Origin: JBLHZY01 sp050633265
GTDB taxonomy: Bacteria > Pseudomonadota > Alphaproteobacteria > Rhodobacterales > Rhodobacteraceae
Reading direction: 5' to 3'
Length of the DNA: 64,000 nucleotides
Assembly: GCA_050633265.1 (NCBI GenBank)
Contig: JBOEGE010000011.1
Coordinates: forward strand, 105,457-169,456
Shown here: piece by piece, positions 17,330 through 26,240 of the stretch
Layout: each line of letters opens with the position of its first letter
Position numbering within the stretch: position 1 is the stretch's first letter
Program-made: the position numbers and the translations under genes
The notes under the pieces: model-generated
What the model was told of the DNA's origin: nothing
Database searches by the model: none
The model's input: the letters and a program-made list of their open reading frames with translations, nothing else

Positions 17330-19921
17330 TTAGAAATCTTCCCAATCGTCCGCTTGCGGATCAACGGCCGGCGCCACAGCGGCAGAGCCGCTTTTCACCA
17401 TTGGCGTTTTCGGGTGTTCGACCGGAGGAGGAGCCCGCCTTGCTGTTGCAAAGGATGGTGTCACGACATTCTTAGCAGGCGTATTTGAAGAGCCGATCTT
17501 GAACATCGCGGTTGTGCTGTTCAAGGTTTCAACCTCGCGGTTCAACGCATGGCTTGCCGCGGTTGTTTCTTCAAACATTGCAGCGTTTTGCTGGGTCACT
17601 TGATCGAGCTGATTGACCGAAGAGTTGATTTCCGCCAAGCCGACCGATTGCTCACGAGACGACATGGCAATTTCGTCGACATGGAGCGCGATCTCAGAAA
17701 CAGATTTCACAATGCCGCGCAGCGCCGAACCGGCTTGACCAACAAGATCAACCCCGCGCTTCACTTGCGCGCCGCTTGCAGAAATCAAATCATTGATCTC
17801 TTTAGCCGCTTCTGAAGAACGCTGCGCAAGGGCGCGCACCTCTGAAGCGACAACGGCGAAACCACGCCCTGCATCGCCTGCGCGCGCCGCCTCGACGCCA
17901 GCATTGAGCGCGAGCAGATTGGTTTGAAAGGCAATGTCATCAATCACGCTGGTGATTTTGGAGATTTGGCCGGAGGATGCTTCGATCTCGCTCATCGCGG
18001 TCACGGCCTCATCGACAACTTTGCCGCTGCTTTCCGCGTCATGTTTGGCATTCGAGACCATCTGGCTGGCCTGTTCGGCGCCCTCAGAAGCGGATTTTAC
18101 GGATGAGGTCAATTCGTCCAGCGCGGTTGCGGTTTCCTCCAAGGTCGAGGCTTGTTTTTCGGTGCGCTGCGAAAGATCGTCTGCCGCATTGGAGATTTCC
18201 GCGGCCTCGCCTTTGATCATCGCCGCGTTTTCGACCACACTGCGCATCGCTGTTTGCAGGCGCTCAATTGCAGAGTTGAAATCCGTGCGCAGCTGGGCGT
18301 ATTCGGGCGAGAATTCGCGGGTAATGGTCGCAGTAAGATCCCCTTGCGAGATGGCATCAAGGCCGATGCGCAACGCGTCAACCACATTGGCAAGTGCTTC
18401 TTCCATACGCGCGCGCTCAACGGAGGATGCTTCAATCTCAGCAAGGCTTTGGGTCACGTCGTTTGAGATAAGGACGATGCGTAGCGGGCTGCCATCCATA
18501 TCGCGCACAACCGAGAAACCGCCATCAACAATGGCAGTATTGCCATCCATACGGCGCAGGCGGAAACGCCCAATTACAGGCAGGCCTTTTGAAAGGAGTT
18601 GTTCCCAAACACTGCCATTTTCTTGCGCCAAAGCATCGTCGAATTCGAAGATTTCACTCTCGCCATAGCCTTTGAGCGCATCTGTAGAGACGCCCATAAG
18701 AGTGGCAAAATTTTCGTTGCAGGTGATGATCTGCCCATCCAGCGTAAACTGTGCGGTAGATTGGCTGGCGCGGATCGCCTCCAAGACCCCACGGCGCAGG
18801 AATTCTTCGGTAACGTCATTCCACTCCATCACAAAGCCAATAACGCTGCCCTCCGCATCCAAAACAGTGGCGGTTTCGACTTCAAAACGGGTGTCCCCCA
18901 TTGCGATATTCTCGCGCAGGGTGGCATTGCCGTTGTTCAGGATTGCTTCACGCGCCGCGTCTTTGGACGGGTGAAAATGCTCAATCCCTTTGCCAAGAAG
19001 CGCCTCTGCGGAGAAATCCGAGGAAACTTTGGCAAACTCACTTGAATGAGAAGAAAACAGGGCAATGATTGAGGGGTTGGCCGCGACGATATTCATCTCG
19101 GCATTCAGCATCAAAAGCGAAGCCGAAGAACATTCAAGCGCAGCCGATCGAAACGCGCTTTCGCGGGTGATCGCGGCCGTTTCGCTTAAGGCGCGGCGAA
19201 AGTCATCAAGCGAACCTGCGATGCCACCAATTTCATCTTTGCGTTTGACGCCTGGGATCGCAATCTCATAATCCCCATCGGATACTGCGCCAACAGCATT
19301 GCTTAGCTTTTTCAGTGGCTTGGAGACATCTTGGCGCACATAGAGGACGATCCCAACCACACCAAAGAGAAACAAAGCGCCGGCGAAGCCAAGGGCAGCT
19401 ATCTGTGCTTTATTGGCTGTCGTGCGCAGAGCATGATCTGTCCAAGAGGTTACAACAGAACCGATGGGGGCACTTTCAGCAGATTGTACGACCGGCAATG
19501 CGATCGTGAACCCGTCGCTTGAATAGACTGGTTTGTTCTGTGCGATGGCTTCGGATGCGAGAAGGGCCAGAGCTTCAGACTGTTCGCCGTGGCCTGCCAA
19601 AGTGCTGCCATCAGCGGCAAAAACGGCCCCGCCAATAAAAGATTCGTGCCCGGCCGCGCTTACTTCGGCCAACAACTGCTCAACCACAGCCGCTTTGCCA
19701 AAACGCAGCGCGCCGATGCTTTCGCGCGCCACCAACTCTGTCACCATTTGCGCCTGTGCCGAAACGGCCTTCGCCGCGACATCATTGGCCGTTTTGAAGG
19801 ACATCCATGTCAGCGGGCCGACAACGATCACGCCGACAGTCAAGACAACCGCGATGACTTTGATCAAAATGGAATGGAGGCCGGCCTTGCGCGGACGACT
19901 CATTGAGCTGGTGGTTTGCAT
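17330..19921 (-). CDS. methyl-accepting chemotaxis protein with PAS domains and C-terminal tether
   Basis: 863 residues. A membrane helix (about 18-42) leads to a short periplasmic sensor of about 125 residues, a second helix (about 170-195), HAMP (about 196-250), two PAS-like segments (about 260-375 and 380-495), a second HAMP-like stretch, and the coiled-coil signalling domain with the hairpin tip around IAFQTNLLALNAGVEAARAG. After an alanine/proline-rich linker of about 50 residues, the protein ends in DWEDF, which fits the xWxxF tether that binds CheR and CheB in some receptors. The ligand is unknown. It follows a small secreted sensor-domain gene after 36 bases, probably in one operon. 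ATG 19903 is an alternative start. Confidence 0.9.
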   Translation of the reverse strand: MQTTSSMSRPRKAGLHSILIKVIAVVLTVGVIVVGPLTWMSFKTANDVAAKAVSAQAQMVTELVARESIGALRFGKAAVVEQLLAEVSAAGHESFIGGAVFAADGSTLAGHGEQSEALALLASEAIAQNKPVYSSDGFTIALPVVQSAESAPIGSVVTSWTDHALRTTANKAQIAALGFAGALFLFGVVGIVLYVRQDVSKPLKKLSNAVGAVSDGDYEIAIPGVKRKDEIGGIAGSLDDFRRALSETAAITRESAFRSAALECSSASLLMLNAEMNIVAANPSIIALFSSHSSEFAKVSSDFSAEALLGKGIEHFHPSKDAAREAILNNGNATLRENIAMGDTRFEVETATVLDAEGSVIGFVMEWNDVTEEFLRRGVLEAIRASQSTAQFTLDGQIITCNENFATLMGVSTDALKGYGESEIFEFDDALAQENGSVWEQLLSKGLPVIGRFRLRRMDGNTAIVDGGFSVVRDMDGSPLRIVLISNDVTQSLAEIEASSVERARMEEALANVVDALRIGLDAISQGDLTATITREFSPEYAQLRTDFNSAIERLQTAMRSVVENAAMIKGEAAEISNAADDLSQRTEKQASTLEETATALDELTSSVKSASEGAEQASQMVSNAKHDAESSGKVVDEAVTAMSEIEASSGQISKITSVIDDIAFQTNLLALNAGVEAARAGDAGRGFAVVASEVRALAQRSSEAAKEINDLISASGAQVKRGVDLVGQAGSALRGIVKSVSEIALHVDEIAMSSREQSVGLAEINSSVNQLDQVTQQNAAMFEETTAASHALNREVETLNSTTAMFKIGSSNTPAKNVVTPSFATARRAPPPVEHPKTPMVKSGSAAVAPAVDPQADDWEDF

Positions 19922-19957
19922 TGCATTTCTTTCGACAAGAGCAAAAAGGAGAGGTGT

Positions 19958-20527
19958 TTAGAGCAGGGCTTCGGCATCAAGGCCGATGGTGATGGCACCG
20001 ATAACATTGCCCGTATCAGGATCAGTGACGGCGATCGAAACCTGGCCGACATAGGCCTGTGTGGACTCGTCAAATTCCACCTCATCAATGAGGCGCGCAC
20101 CGGGGCCCACCCCATATGTTTTGGCATGTTTGGCTTCATCGCCCTGCCAATAATCAGACGTGACCGCGCTTACCGCGACGTTCAGCCCCTTTGCATCCAT
20201 GACAATGATTTCAGCGACAGCCCCGCCCGCATCTTGCACAATTGAGCGCAGGTAATCGGAGGTTTTAGAGTTCAAAACCGATGCAATGACCGCATTCTCT
20301 GGGGTATTTACCGCGGCGCGCCATTCTGTATCGAGGGCATCAATCCGGCTTTGATCATAGGCAGAGGTCTGCGTGTTTTGTGCGCGGATTGCCTCGATAA
20401 TTTGCGGATCATTTGCCCAGGTGCTGGCTTGATTATCGACAAAAGCCTCCATCGCGGGGGCAAAATCATTGGCATGAGCCAGAGAGGCCGCAAGGCTAAA
20501 GGCGGCGGCGAGGGCGAACTTTTTCAT
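19958..20527 (-). CDS. secreted PDC/Cache-like sensor-domain protein, probable partner of the adjacent chemoreceptor
   Basis: 189 residues from ATG 20527 (the open frame goes back to 20587). A clear signal peptide, MKKFALAAAFSLAASLAHA, covers residues 1-19 and there is no later membrane segment, so the product should be free in the periplasm. The mature part has the single-Cache/PDC pattern: long N-terminal helix, then VAEIIVMDAKGLNVAVS, SDYWQGDEAKH and VSIAVTDPDTGNVIGAITIGLD, the segments that form the ligand pocket in sensor kinases and receptors. Here no kinase or transmembrane part is attached. Binding a small organic ligand and presenting it to the chemoreceptor is inferred from operon order only. 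Confidence 0.75.
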   Translation of the reverse strand: MKKFALAAAFSLAASLAHANDFAPAMEAFVDNQASTWANDPQIIEAIRAQNTQTSAYDQSRIDALDTEWRAAVNTPENAVIASVLNSKTSDYLRSIVQDAGGAVAEIIVMDAKGLNVAVSAVTSDYWQGDEAKHAKTYGVGPGARLIDEVEFDESTQAYVGQVSIAVTDPDTGNVIGAITIGLDAEALL

Positions 20528-20649
20528 ATTTGTATTCCCTATTTTCACACTAAAAACGGCGCGTCTCTGCGCAAAGCAGCGAAGCATTCAGGCGAAAGAT
20601 AGGGAAAAAGTGTTGCGCCTTGCTTAAAGCGCGCGATTTTTGCGGCTGA

Positions 20650-21378
20650 TTAAGGCGCCAGCTGTTCTGCGACGCGGTCACGCCCTGCAGTGATCACTTT
20701 GATCGTGGCCTTGGCCGCAGCCTCTGGATCGCGCTTGGCAATCGCTTTGACAATGGCCCCATGCGCATCCGCAACAAGAGCGCGTGCGCGGGGCTCTTTG
20801 GCCGGGGATGAGATCTGAAATGTGGTTGCCAAGGCGGCCTCGATCAAGGTTCCAACCGAATGCATGAACGGGTTGCCAGAGGCATCAAGAAGGGCCAGAT
20901 GGAAGCTCAAATCCGCCATGGCAAAGGCTTCATTCGTTGTCGCTTGAGCCATCTCAACGACGAGATTTTCCATAAGCCCAACCGTTTCTTTACTTGCGTG
21001 CAAAGCGGCAAGGCGCGCGGCATTTGGCTCAAACCCAAGGCGCATATCACTAAGATGATGCAAGAATTCGCGATCCGGGCCACCCGCAAAGAACCAGCCC
21101 AAGACATCGCTATCAAAGAGGTTCCACTGCGCGCGATTGGTTACTTTCGTGCCAACCCGGGCGCGCGCAATGATCAGCCCCTTGGCGGCCAAGGTCTTCA
21201 TCGCCTCGCGAAGAACCGTGCGCGAAACGCCAAATTGCTCAACCAGCTCTGCATCGCCAGGAAGGATTTCGCCAACACTATAGCGCCCCGCCACAATGGC
21301 GCGGCCAAGCTCATTCACCACATGCGCGTGATTGTTGCGCGAAGGCGCGCCTTTGATGGCAGAGGTGAGTAGAGCCAT
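20650..21378 (-). CDS. GntR-family (FadR subfamily) regulator, DgoR-like
   Basis: 242 residues: winged helix at about 20-75 with ELVEQFGVSRTVLREAMKTL, then an all-helical FCD ligand domain. AQWNLFDSDVLGWFF just after the DNA-binding domain resembles the linker of the galactonate regulator DgoR and other sugar-acid regulators, so a sugar-acid effector is likely. The frame is open to a TTG at 21423; ATG 21378 is preferred although its ribosome site is weak. It lies 88 bases downstream of urtE on the same strand. No sugar-acid gene is adjacent, but dgoK and dgoA lie at 44-46 kb of the same window. Confidence 0.85.
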   Translation of the reverse strand: MALLTSAIKGAPSRNNHAHVVNELGRAIVAGRYSVGEILPGDAELVEQFGVSRTVLREAMKTLAAKGLIIARARVGTKVTNRAQWNLFDSDVLGWFFAGGPDREFLHHLSDMRLGFEPNAARLAALHASKETVGLMENLVVEMAQATTNEAFAMADLSFHLALLDASGNPFMHSVGTLIEAALATTFQISSPAKEPRARALVADAHGAIVKAIAKRDPEAAAKATIKVITAGRDRVAEQLAP

Positions 21379-21466
21379 GAGCGAATTGTTCCCAGCGTCG
21401 AATTGGCCGCTATTTGGGGCCAAGCGGGGCTAAATTGCAAGCTGGCAGACAGTCGCGCGGCCTAGA

Positions 21467-22162
21467 TCAAACAGAAACCGCCTGCATCAGCGCCGCCTTT
21501 TCCAGCTCATCCTTGCGCCCAGAAAGCGAAACCTCGCCGCGGCGCAAAACATAAAACGCATCCGCGAGATTATAGGCAAAGCTGAAATACTGCTCGACCA
21601 GAACAATCGCCATATCGCCCTGATCGCGCAGATATTCGATCACGCGGCCGATTTGCTGAATGATGTTGGGCTGAATGCCCTCTGTTGGCTCGTCCAGCAG
21701 CAAAAGTTTGGGCTTGGTGATCATTGCGCGGGCAATCGCAAGCTGCTGCTGTTGCCCGCCGGAAAGATCGCCGCCGCGCCGCCCGAGGAACTCTTTGAGG
21801 ATCGGGAAGAGCTCGTAAATCTCGTCTGGAATATGATGCTCGGCGCGGGGCAGGCAGGCAAAGGCCGTTTCCATATTCTCTTTGACCGTCAGAAGCGGAA
21901 AGATCATCCGCCCTTGCGGAACATAGCCAATGCCGCGATGCGCAAGCGCGTGGGCGGGCAGGCGGCCCAGATCTTCACCATCCAGCATCAACCCACCATC
22001 AGAGCGCGGATGCGTGCCGGAAATCGCCTTCAAGAGAGAGGTTTTGCCAACGCCATTGGTGCCCATCACACAGGTCACTTCGCCTTGCTTGGCCTCCATC
22101 GTGATCCCATTAAGGATGCGGCTGCCGCCATAGTGAAGCGTGAGGTTTTCAGTTTTCAGCAT
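21467..22162 (-). CDS. urtE: urea ABC transporter ATP-binding subunit UrtE
   Basis: 231 residues of the LivF type. Walker A is GTNGVGKT at 34-41, the signature LSGGQQQQLAIARA and Walker B LLLLDEPTEGIQPNI. The 'GTNGVGKTS' form and the EGIQPNIIQQIG continuation are characteristic of UrtE. It is the last gene of urtABCDE and starts two bases after the urtD stop. With UrtD it powers high-affinity urea uptake, usually feeding urease for nitrogen supply; no urease gene is in the window. Confidence 0.95.
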   Translation of the reverse strand: MLKTENLTLHYGGSRILNGITMEAKQGEVTCVMGTNGVGKTSLLKAISGTHPRSDGGLMLDGEDLGRLPAHALAHRGIGYVPQGRMIFPLLTVKENMETAFACLPRAEHHIPDEIYELFPILKEFLGRRGGDLSGGQQQQLAIARAMITKPKLLLLDEPTEGIQPNIIQQIGRVIEYLRDQGDMAIVLVEQYFSFAYNLADAFYVLRRGEVSLSGRKDELEKAALMQAVSV

Positions 22163-22164
22163 CT

Positions 22165-22905
22165 CTATCGCCCCAGATATACATCAATTACGTTTTGATT
22201 TTTGGTCACGTGATCCAAGCTGCCTTCGGCCAGAACCGAGCCCTCGTGCAGCACGGTCACTTTGCAGCCCAAGCGGCGCACGAATTCCATGTCATGCTCA
22301 ACCACGACCACGGCGCGGGTTTTGGCCGCCTCTACGAGAATATCGGTGGTGTGTTCGCGCTCGGCCAAAGTCATCCCGGCGGCAGGCTCATCGACCAGCA
22401 AAAGGCGCGGCTCTTGGGCGAGCAACATACCGATTTCGAGCCACTGCTTTTGCCCATGGCTCAACTCGCCGGATTTGCGCATCAATTGCTCTTGAAGGCC
22501 GATCTGCTCGGCCAATTCATGCACGCGCTCAATATCTTGCGGGGCACGGCGATAGAACAAAACAGCCAGCGGCGAGCGATCCTTTTTCACCGCCATCAGC
22601 AGATTATCAAAGACCGATTGATCCTCAAAAACGGTCGGGCGCTGAAACTTGCGGCCAATGCCAGCTTGGGCGATTTTCGCCTCTGACATTTTGAGCAAAG
22701 AGACGGATTTTTCGCCCCAAATAACACGGCCCTCATCAGGGCGGGTTTTGCCGGTGACGATATCCATAAAGGTGGTTTTGCCCGCGCCATTTGGCCCAAT
22801 AATCGCGCGCATCTCAGCGCTGCCGATCTGAAAGCTCAGATTGTTGATCGCGCGAAACCCATCAAAAGAAACGGAGACGCCGGAGACTTCAAGTAGATTG
22901 CTCAT
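22165..22905 (-). CDS. urtD: urea ABC transporter ATP-binding subunit UrtD
   Basis: 246 residues of the LivG type. Walker A is GPNGAGKT at 37-44, the signature is LSHGQKQWLEIGM (the LSHGQ variant is typical of UrtD/LivG), and Walker B is LLLVDEPAAGM. Its start overlaps the urtC stop by four bases, so the two are coupled. It forms the ATPase dimer with UrtE under the UrtBC membrane channel. Confidence 0.95.
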   Translation of the reverse strand: MSNLLEVSGVSVSFDGFRAINNLSFQIGSAEMRAIIGPNGAGKTTFMDIVTGKTRPDEGRVIWGEKSVSLLKMSEAKIAQAGIGRKFQRPTVFEDQSVFDNLLMAVKKDRSPLAVLFYRRAPQDIERVHELAEQIGLQEQLMRKSGELSHGQKQWLEIGMLLAQEPRLLLVDEPAAGMTLAEREHTTDILVEAAKTRAVVVVEHDMEFVRRLGCKVTVLHEGSVLAEGSLDHVTKNQNVIDVYLGR

Positions 22906-24134
22906 TGCTCTGCCTCCCGTTCTTGCAAGCTGCCTTGGCCGGGGCCAAGATCAACGCCGTGGCGATTGGGGGATTTGCGCCCGGTATAAAGATCGACCAG
23001 CCCACCGATGCCCTTGGGCGCAAACAGCGTGACCATCACAAAGCTGAGCCCAAGCAGCACTTGCCACCAATCGACCCAATCAATTGTGTAGAATCCAAGC
23101 GGAATGCTGGGGGCTTGGCCGCCGGTGAACCAAGTGGAAAGCAGCGAGACAACCGAAGCACCAATCACCGCCCCATAAAGCCGCCCGCGCCCGCCAATCG
23201 CGACCCAAACCGCGAGATAAATCGAGGCAATCGGCGCGATCTCGGCCGGATTGATAATGCCCGCCTGCGGATAATAAAGCGCGCCTGCAATGCCCGCGAT
23301 CACGGCCGTAATCACGAAAATAAACAGCTTGTAGCCCTCAACCGAATAGCCAAGAAACCGCACCCGCGCCTCATCATCGCGAATGCCGCGAATGACGCTG
23401 CCAAACTTGCCAGAAACAACCCAAGCCGCGAGCGCATAGACAAGCGCAAGCGCCCCCGCAGAGGCCCAGAAGAACCAGATCGAAATATAATCCTGCGGGA
23501 TACCATCTGCGCCGGGAAGGTTTTGCAGGCCCGAAAGCCCGTTATTGCCGCGCAAGCCGCTATCGTTTTGAAAGAGGTAAAGCGCAAGCGCGAGCGTCAT
23601 CGCTTGGGTCAGGATAGAGAGATAGACCCCCTGAACCCGGCTGCGAAACGCGAGCCAGCCAAAGATAAGCGCGAGCAGGCCGGGCACCAGAACAACAAGC
23701 GCAAGCTGGGCTGGCAAGCTGCCCGCAAATATCCAGACCGCCGGAATATCAGAACCACCGACAACGCCAAATATCTGGCTGCCAATGCCGTCGGAAATCT
23801 CTTGTGCCGTGGCCGGCAGGGGCAGGTTGGCCATTGACGTAACAACAATCGCCTCGGTGCGCGCATACATCAGCCACATGCCGATCATATAGCCGCCAAG
23901 CCCGAAAAAGGCGAAATGCCCAAGGCTTAGAATGCCGCAGTATCCCCAGACCAAATCCATCGCGATGGCGACAAGGCACAGGCAAAGCGTCTTGCCCAAT
24001 GTCTTGACGAAAGAGGTTGAAATCAGGCCCGGCCCGTAAGCCTCGGAGGCGACGGTGATGAAGATCGTGAACAGGCCAAGAAGGGCGATGAAAACGGCCA
24101 CGGATGGATTTTTCAGCAAGAAAGATTTGGTCAT
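22902..24134 (-). CDS. urtC: urea ABC transporter permease UrtC
   Basis: 410 residues from ATG 24134, which has GGAGG ten bases upstream; the frame is open to 24218 in the spacer after urtB. About ten membrane helices of the LivM type, with GYCGILSLGHFAFFGLGGY, the LivM/UrtC substrate-path segment. An inserted hydrophilic stretch after the third helix (about residues 95-145) is usual for UrtC. The gene lies 67 bases downstream of urtB and overlaps urtD. Confidence 0.94.
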   Translation of the reverse strand: MTKSFLLKNPSVAVFIALLGLFTIFITVASEAYGPGLISTSFVKTLGKTLCLCLVAIAMDLVWGYCGILSLGHFAFFGLGGYMIGMWLMYARTEAIVVTSMANLPLPATAQEISDGIGSQIFGVVGGSDIPAVWIFAGSLPAQLALVVLVPGLLALIFGWLAFRSRVQGVYLSILTQAMTLALALYLFQNDSGLRGNNGLSGLQNLPGADGIPQDYISIWFFWASAGALALVYALAAWVVSGKFGSVIRGIRDDEARVRFLGYSVEGYKLFIFVITAVIAGIAGALYYPQAGIINPAEIAPIASIYLAVWVAIGGRGRLYGAVIGASVVSLLSTWFTGGQAPSIPLGFYTIDWVDWWQVLLGLSFVMVTLFAPKGIGGLVDLYTGRKSPNRHGVDLGPGQGSLQEREAEQ

Positions 24135-24201
24135 TTTTTGCGGCCTCCAGTGGCGGGGCGAAGGGAAAGCAGGGCGGCGCGGATCATAAGCAACTCCATG
24201 A

Positions 24202-26163
24202 TCAATCCCCCGCCGCACGGCCCTTGAGGGCGATGATCCCGCGCGGACGGAACTGGATGAAGATGATGATGAAGATGATCATATACGTCTGCGCGGCCAA
24301 AGTATTAGAGGGGTTGAACCACTCGATACCTTTTTGCAGGAAGCCGATCATCGTCGCGCCCAGAAGGGTCCCCCAGATATTGCCAACACCGCCAACAACA
24401 ACGGTCATGAAACTCTGCACGATATAATCCGCGCCAAGCTCTGAGGTGACCTTGGCATAAAGCCCGATGGCAACGCCCGCGATCCCGGCAATGCCGGAGC
24501 CAAGCCCGAAGGTAAGCATGTTGACCCGATCAGGATTGATCCCCATGGACGCGGCCATTTTAGGATTTTGGGTCACGGCGCGTGTCTCTAACCCAAGGCG
24601 GGTTTTCTTCATGATGAAGAGGAAAACACCAAGGAAGATCAGCGCCAGAACGAAGATCGCGATGCGAATATAAGAGATCGAGACCACATCATTGAGCACC
24701 CAAGCACCATCAAGCCAAGCAGGGGATGTAAGCGGGCGGGCCTGCGTTCCAAAGATATTTTTGGCGATCTGCTGAAGCGCGATTGAGATGCCGAAAGTGG
24801 CAAGCAATGTCTCTAGCGGGCGGTTATAAAGCCAGCGAATAACGAGCCGCTCCATCGCAACGCCTGCCGCAAAAGTAACGGCAAAAGCCATCGGGATCGC
24901 AACGATAATCGAGAGCGTATAATCGGTGATGAATTGCTGCACGACATAGCCGGTGTAAGCGCCCATCATGATGAACTCGCCATGCGCCATGTTGATCACG
25001 CCCATCACGCCAAAGGTGATGGCAAGGCCGATGGCGGCAAGGAAATAGATCGAGGCAAGCGAAAGCGCATCAAGCGTTAAATCAAGGAATTGGTTCGCCC
25101 CGACTTTTAGCTCAATCGCTTTTAGCGCCTTGGCCGCAGTGGTTGTGATTTCGGGGTTTGGCTCGGCGTAGAGATCGTAGAAATTATGCGCTTTTAGGGA
25201 AGCCTCGATCTGGGCCTTTGTGGCCGTTAGAGGGGCGATGTTTTGCGCCGCAAGTGCTGCATAAGCAGCATCGCGCGCCGCATCAGTGTTGAGGGTATCA
25301 ACCGGGATCCCGGCGACTTTTCCGTCCTTGATATTGGCTTCAAGGGCGGCGCGTTTATCGCTGGCAGAGATGGCAGCAGGGGCAAGATCAGCGGCGACCA
25401 AAAGCGCATAAGCCTCGACCTTTGGAAAGGTATCTGAGCCGGGCTTCAGCATCGCTTTGACATTGGAACCAGCGGGCGGCTGACCGGGCGAAGCAATGCG
25501 TTTGCTCACCACGAGCGGGTTGAGCGCGCCGCGCAGATCAACGCCAAGATCGCCATCAAAGCTCTCAATGGCCGCAATACGGGCGCTCGCATCTTCATCA
25601 AAGCGAATGGTCAAAAGCCGCTCAAGACGGGATTTTTTCGCCCGCAGATCGGGATCGCTTTCGCTTTCAATCGCGCCGCGCAACGCAGCAAGATGCGAGG
25701 CCTCTGCATCGCGCGAAATTGCATCGAGCGCAGCGCTGCGCCGGGCGGGATCAGGATCGGAAAGTTGGAAACGCACAAGCGCCGCCCCGATCATCCCGCG
25801 GATGCCGGAATTGGGCTTGAGCTGTTTGAAATCGTCGGAAGGGGCCTCGCTTACGGCCGTATCATCGGCAAATTCATGGATGCGCAACGTGTCGCGATCT
25901 ATCTCTTCGGCCCAGAAAAATGCACCATCGCTTTGGCGCATATACATCTCTTTGTTCTGCCATTTCTCAAGCACAACTTGCGCCGAAGGAAGGCCCGAAG
26001 CGGCCAAAGCATCAATCGCAGGTGCAATCGTTTTGCGCGAAGATTTGGCGATCGCTTCGCCGTGCTCTTGCAGCAACATCTGGATGGAGGGAGTCTCTTG
26101 CGCAGCGGCAGGAGCGGCTGCCATCACGAGCATGAGAATGGCGGCGAAAAAGAAGCGGATCAT
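24202..26163 (-). CDS. urtB: urea ABC transporter permease UrtB with long N-terminal periplasmic domain
   Basis: 653 residues from ATG 26163. A signal peptide (MIRFFFAAILMLVMAAAPAAA) is followed by about 350 residues of a helical-repeat-like domain (for example DPARRSAALDAISRDAEASH) before the LivH-type membrane part, which starts at about residue 370 and contains GVMGVINMAHGEFIMMGAY. Proteobacterial UrtB proteins often carry such an extra domain, whose role is not known. It is separated from urtA by a strong stem-loop. The ribosome site is weak. Confidence 0.93.
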   Translation of the reverse strand: MIRFFFAAILMLVMAAAPAAAQETPSIQMLLQEHGEAIAKSSRKTIAPAIDALAASGLPSAQVVLEKWQNKEMYMRQSDGAFFWAEEIDRDTLRIHEFADDTAVSEAPSDDFKQLKPNSGIRGMIGAALVRFQLSDPDPARRSAALDAISRDAEASHLAALRGAIESESDPDLRAKKSRLERLLTIRFDEDASARIAAIESFDGDLGVDLRGALNPLVVSKRIASPGQPPAGSNVKAMLKPGSDTFPKVEAYALLVAADLAPAAISASDKRAALEANIKDGKVAGIPVDTLNTDAARDAAYAALAAQNIAPLTATKAQIEASLKAHNFYDLYAEPNPEITTTAAKALKAIELKVGANQFLDLTLDALSLASIYFLAAIGLAITFGVMGVINMAHGEFIMMGAYTGYVVQQFITDYTLSIIVAIPMAFAVTFAAGVAMERLVIRWLYNRPLETLLATFGISIALQQIAKNIFGTQARPLTSPAWLDGAWVLNDVVSISYIRIAIFVLALIFLGVFLFIMKKTRLGLETRAVTQNPKMAASMGINPDRVNMLTFGLGSGIAGIAGVAIGLYAKVTSELGADYIVQSFMTVVVGGVGNIWGTLLGATMIGFLQKGIEWFNPSNTLAAQTYMIIFIIIFIQFRPRGIIALKGRAAGD

Positions 26164-26192
26164 AATAGGGGGGCCTGCCGGTATTTGAGGGC

Positions 26193-26219
26193 GTAAGGGA
26201 GGCACGCAGCCCCCCTTAC
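26193..26219 (-). terminator. intercistronic stem-loop between urtA and urtB
   Basis: GTAAGGGAGGC (26193-26203) and GCCCCCCTTAC (26209-26219) pair over 11 positions with one A/C mismatch and a five-base loop. It follows the urtA stop on the transcribed strand without a T-run. Such stems after binding-protein genes commonly shield the upstream mRNA or cut downstream transcription, so that more UrtA than UrtBCDE is made. Confidence 0.6.
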
Positions 26220-26240
26220 AATAAGTGCGAAACGCTCTGA

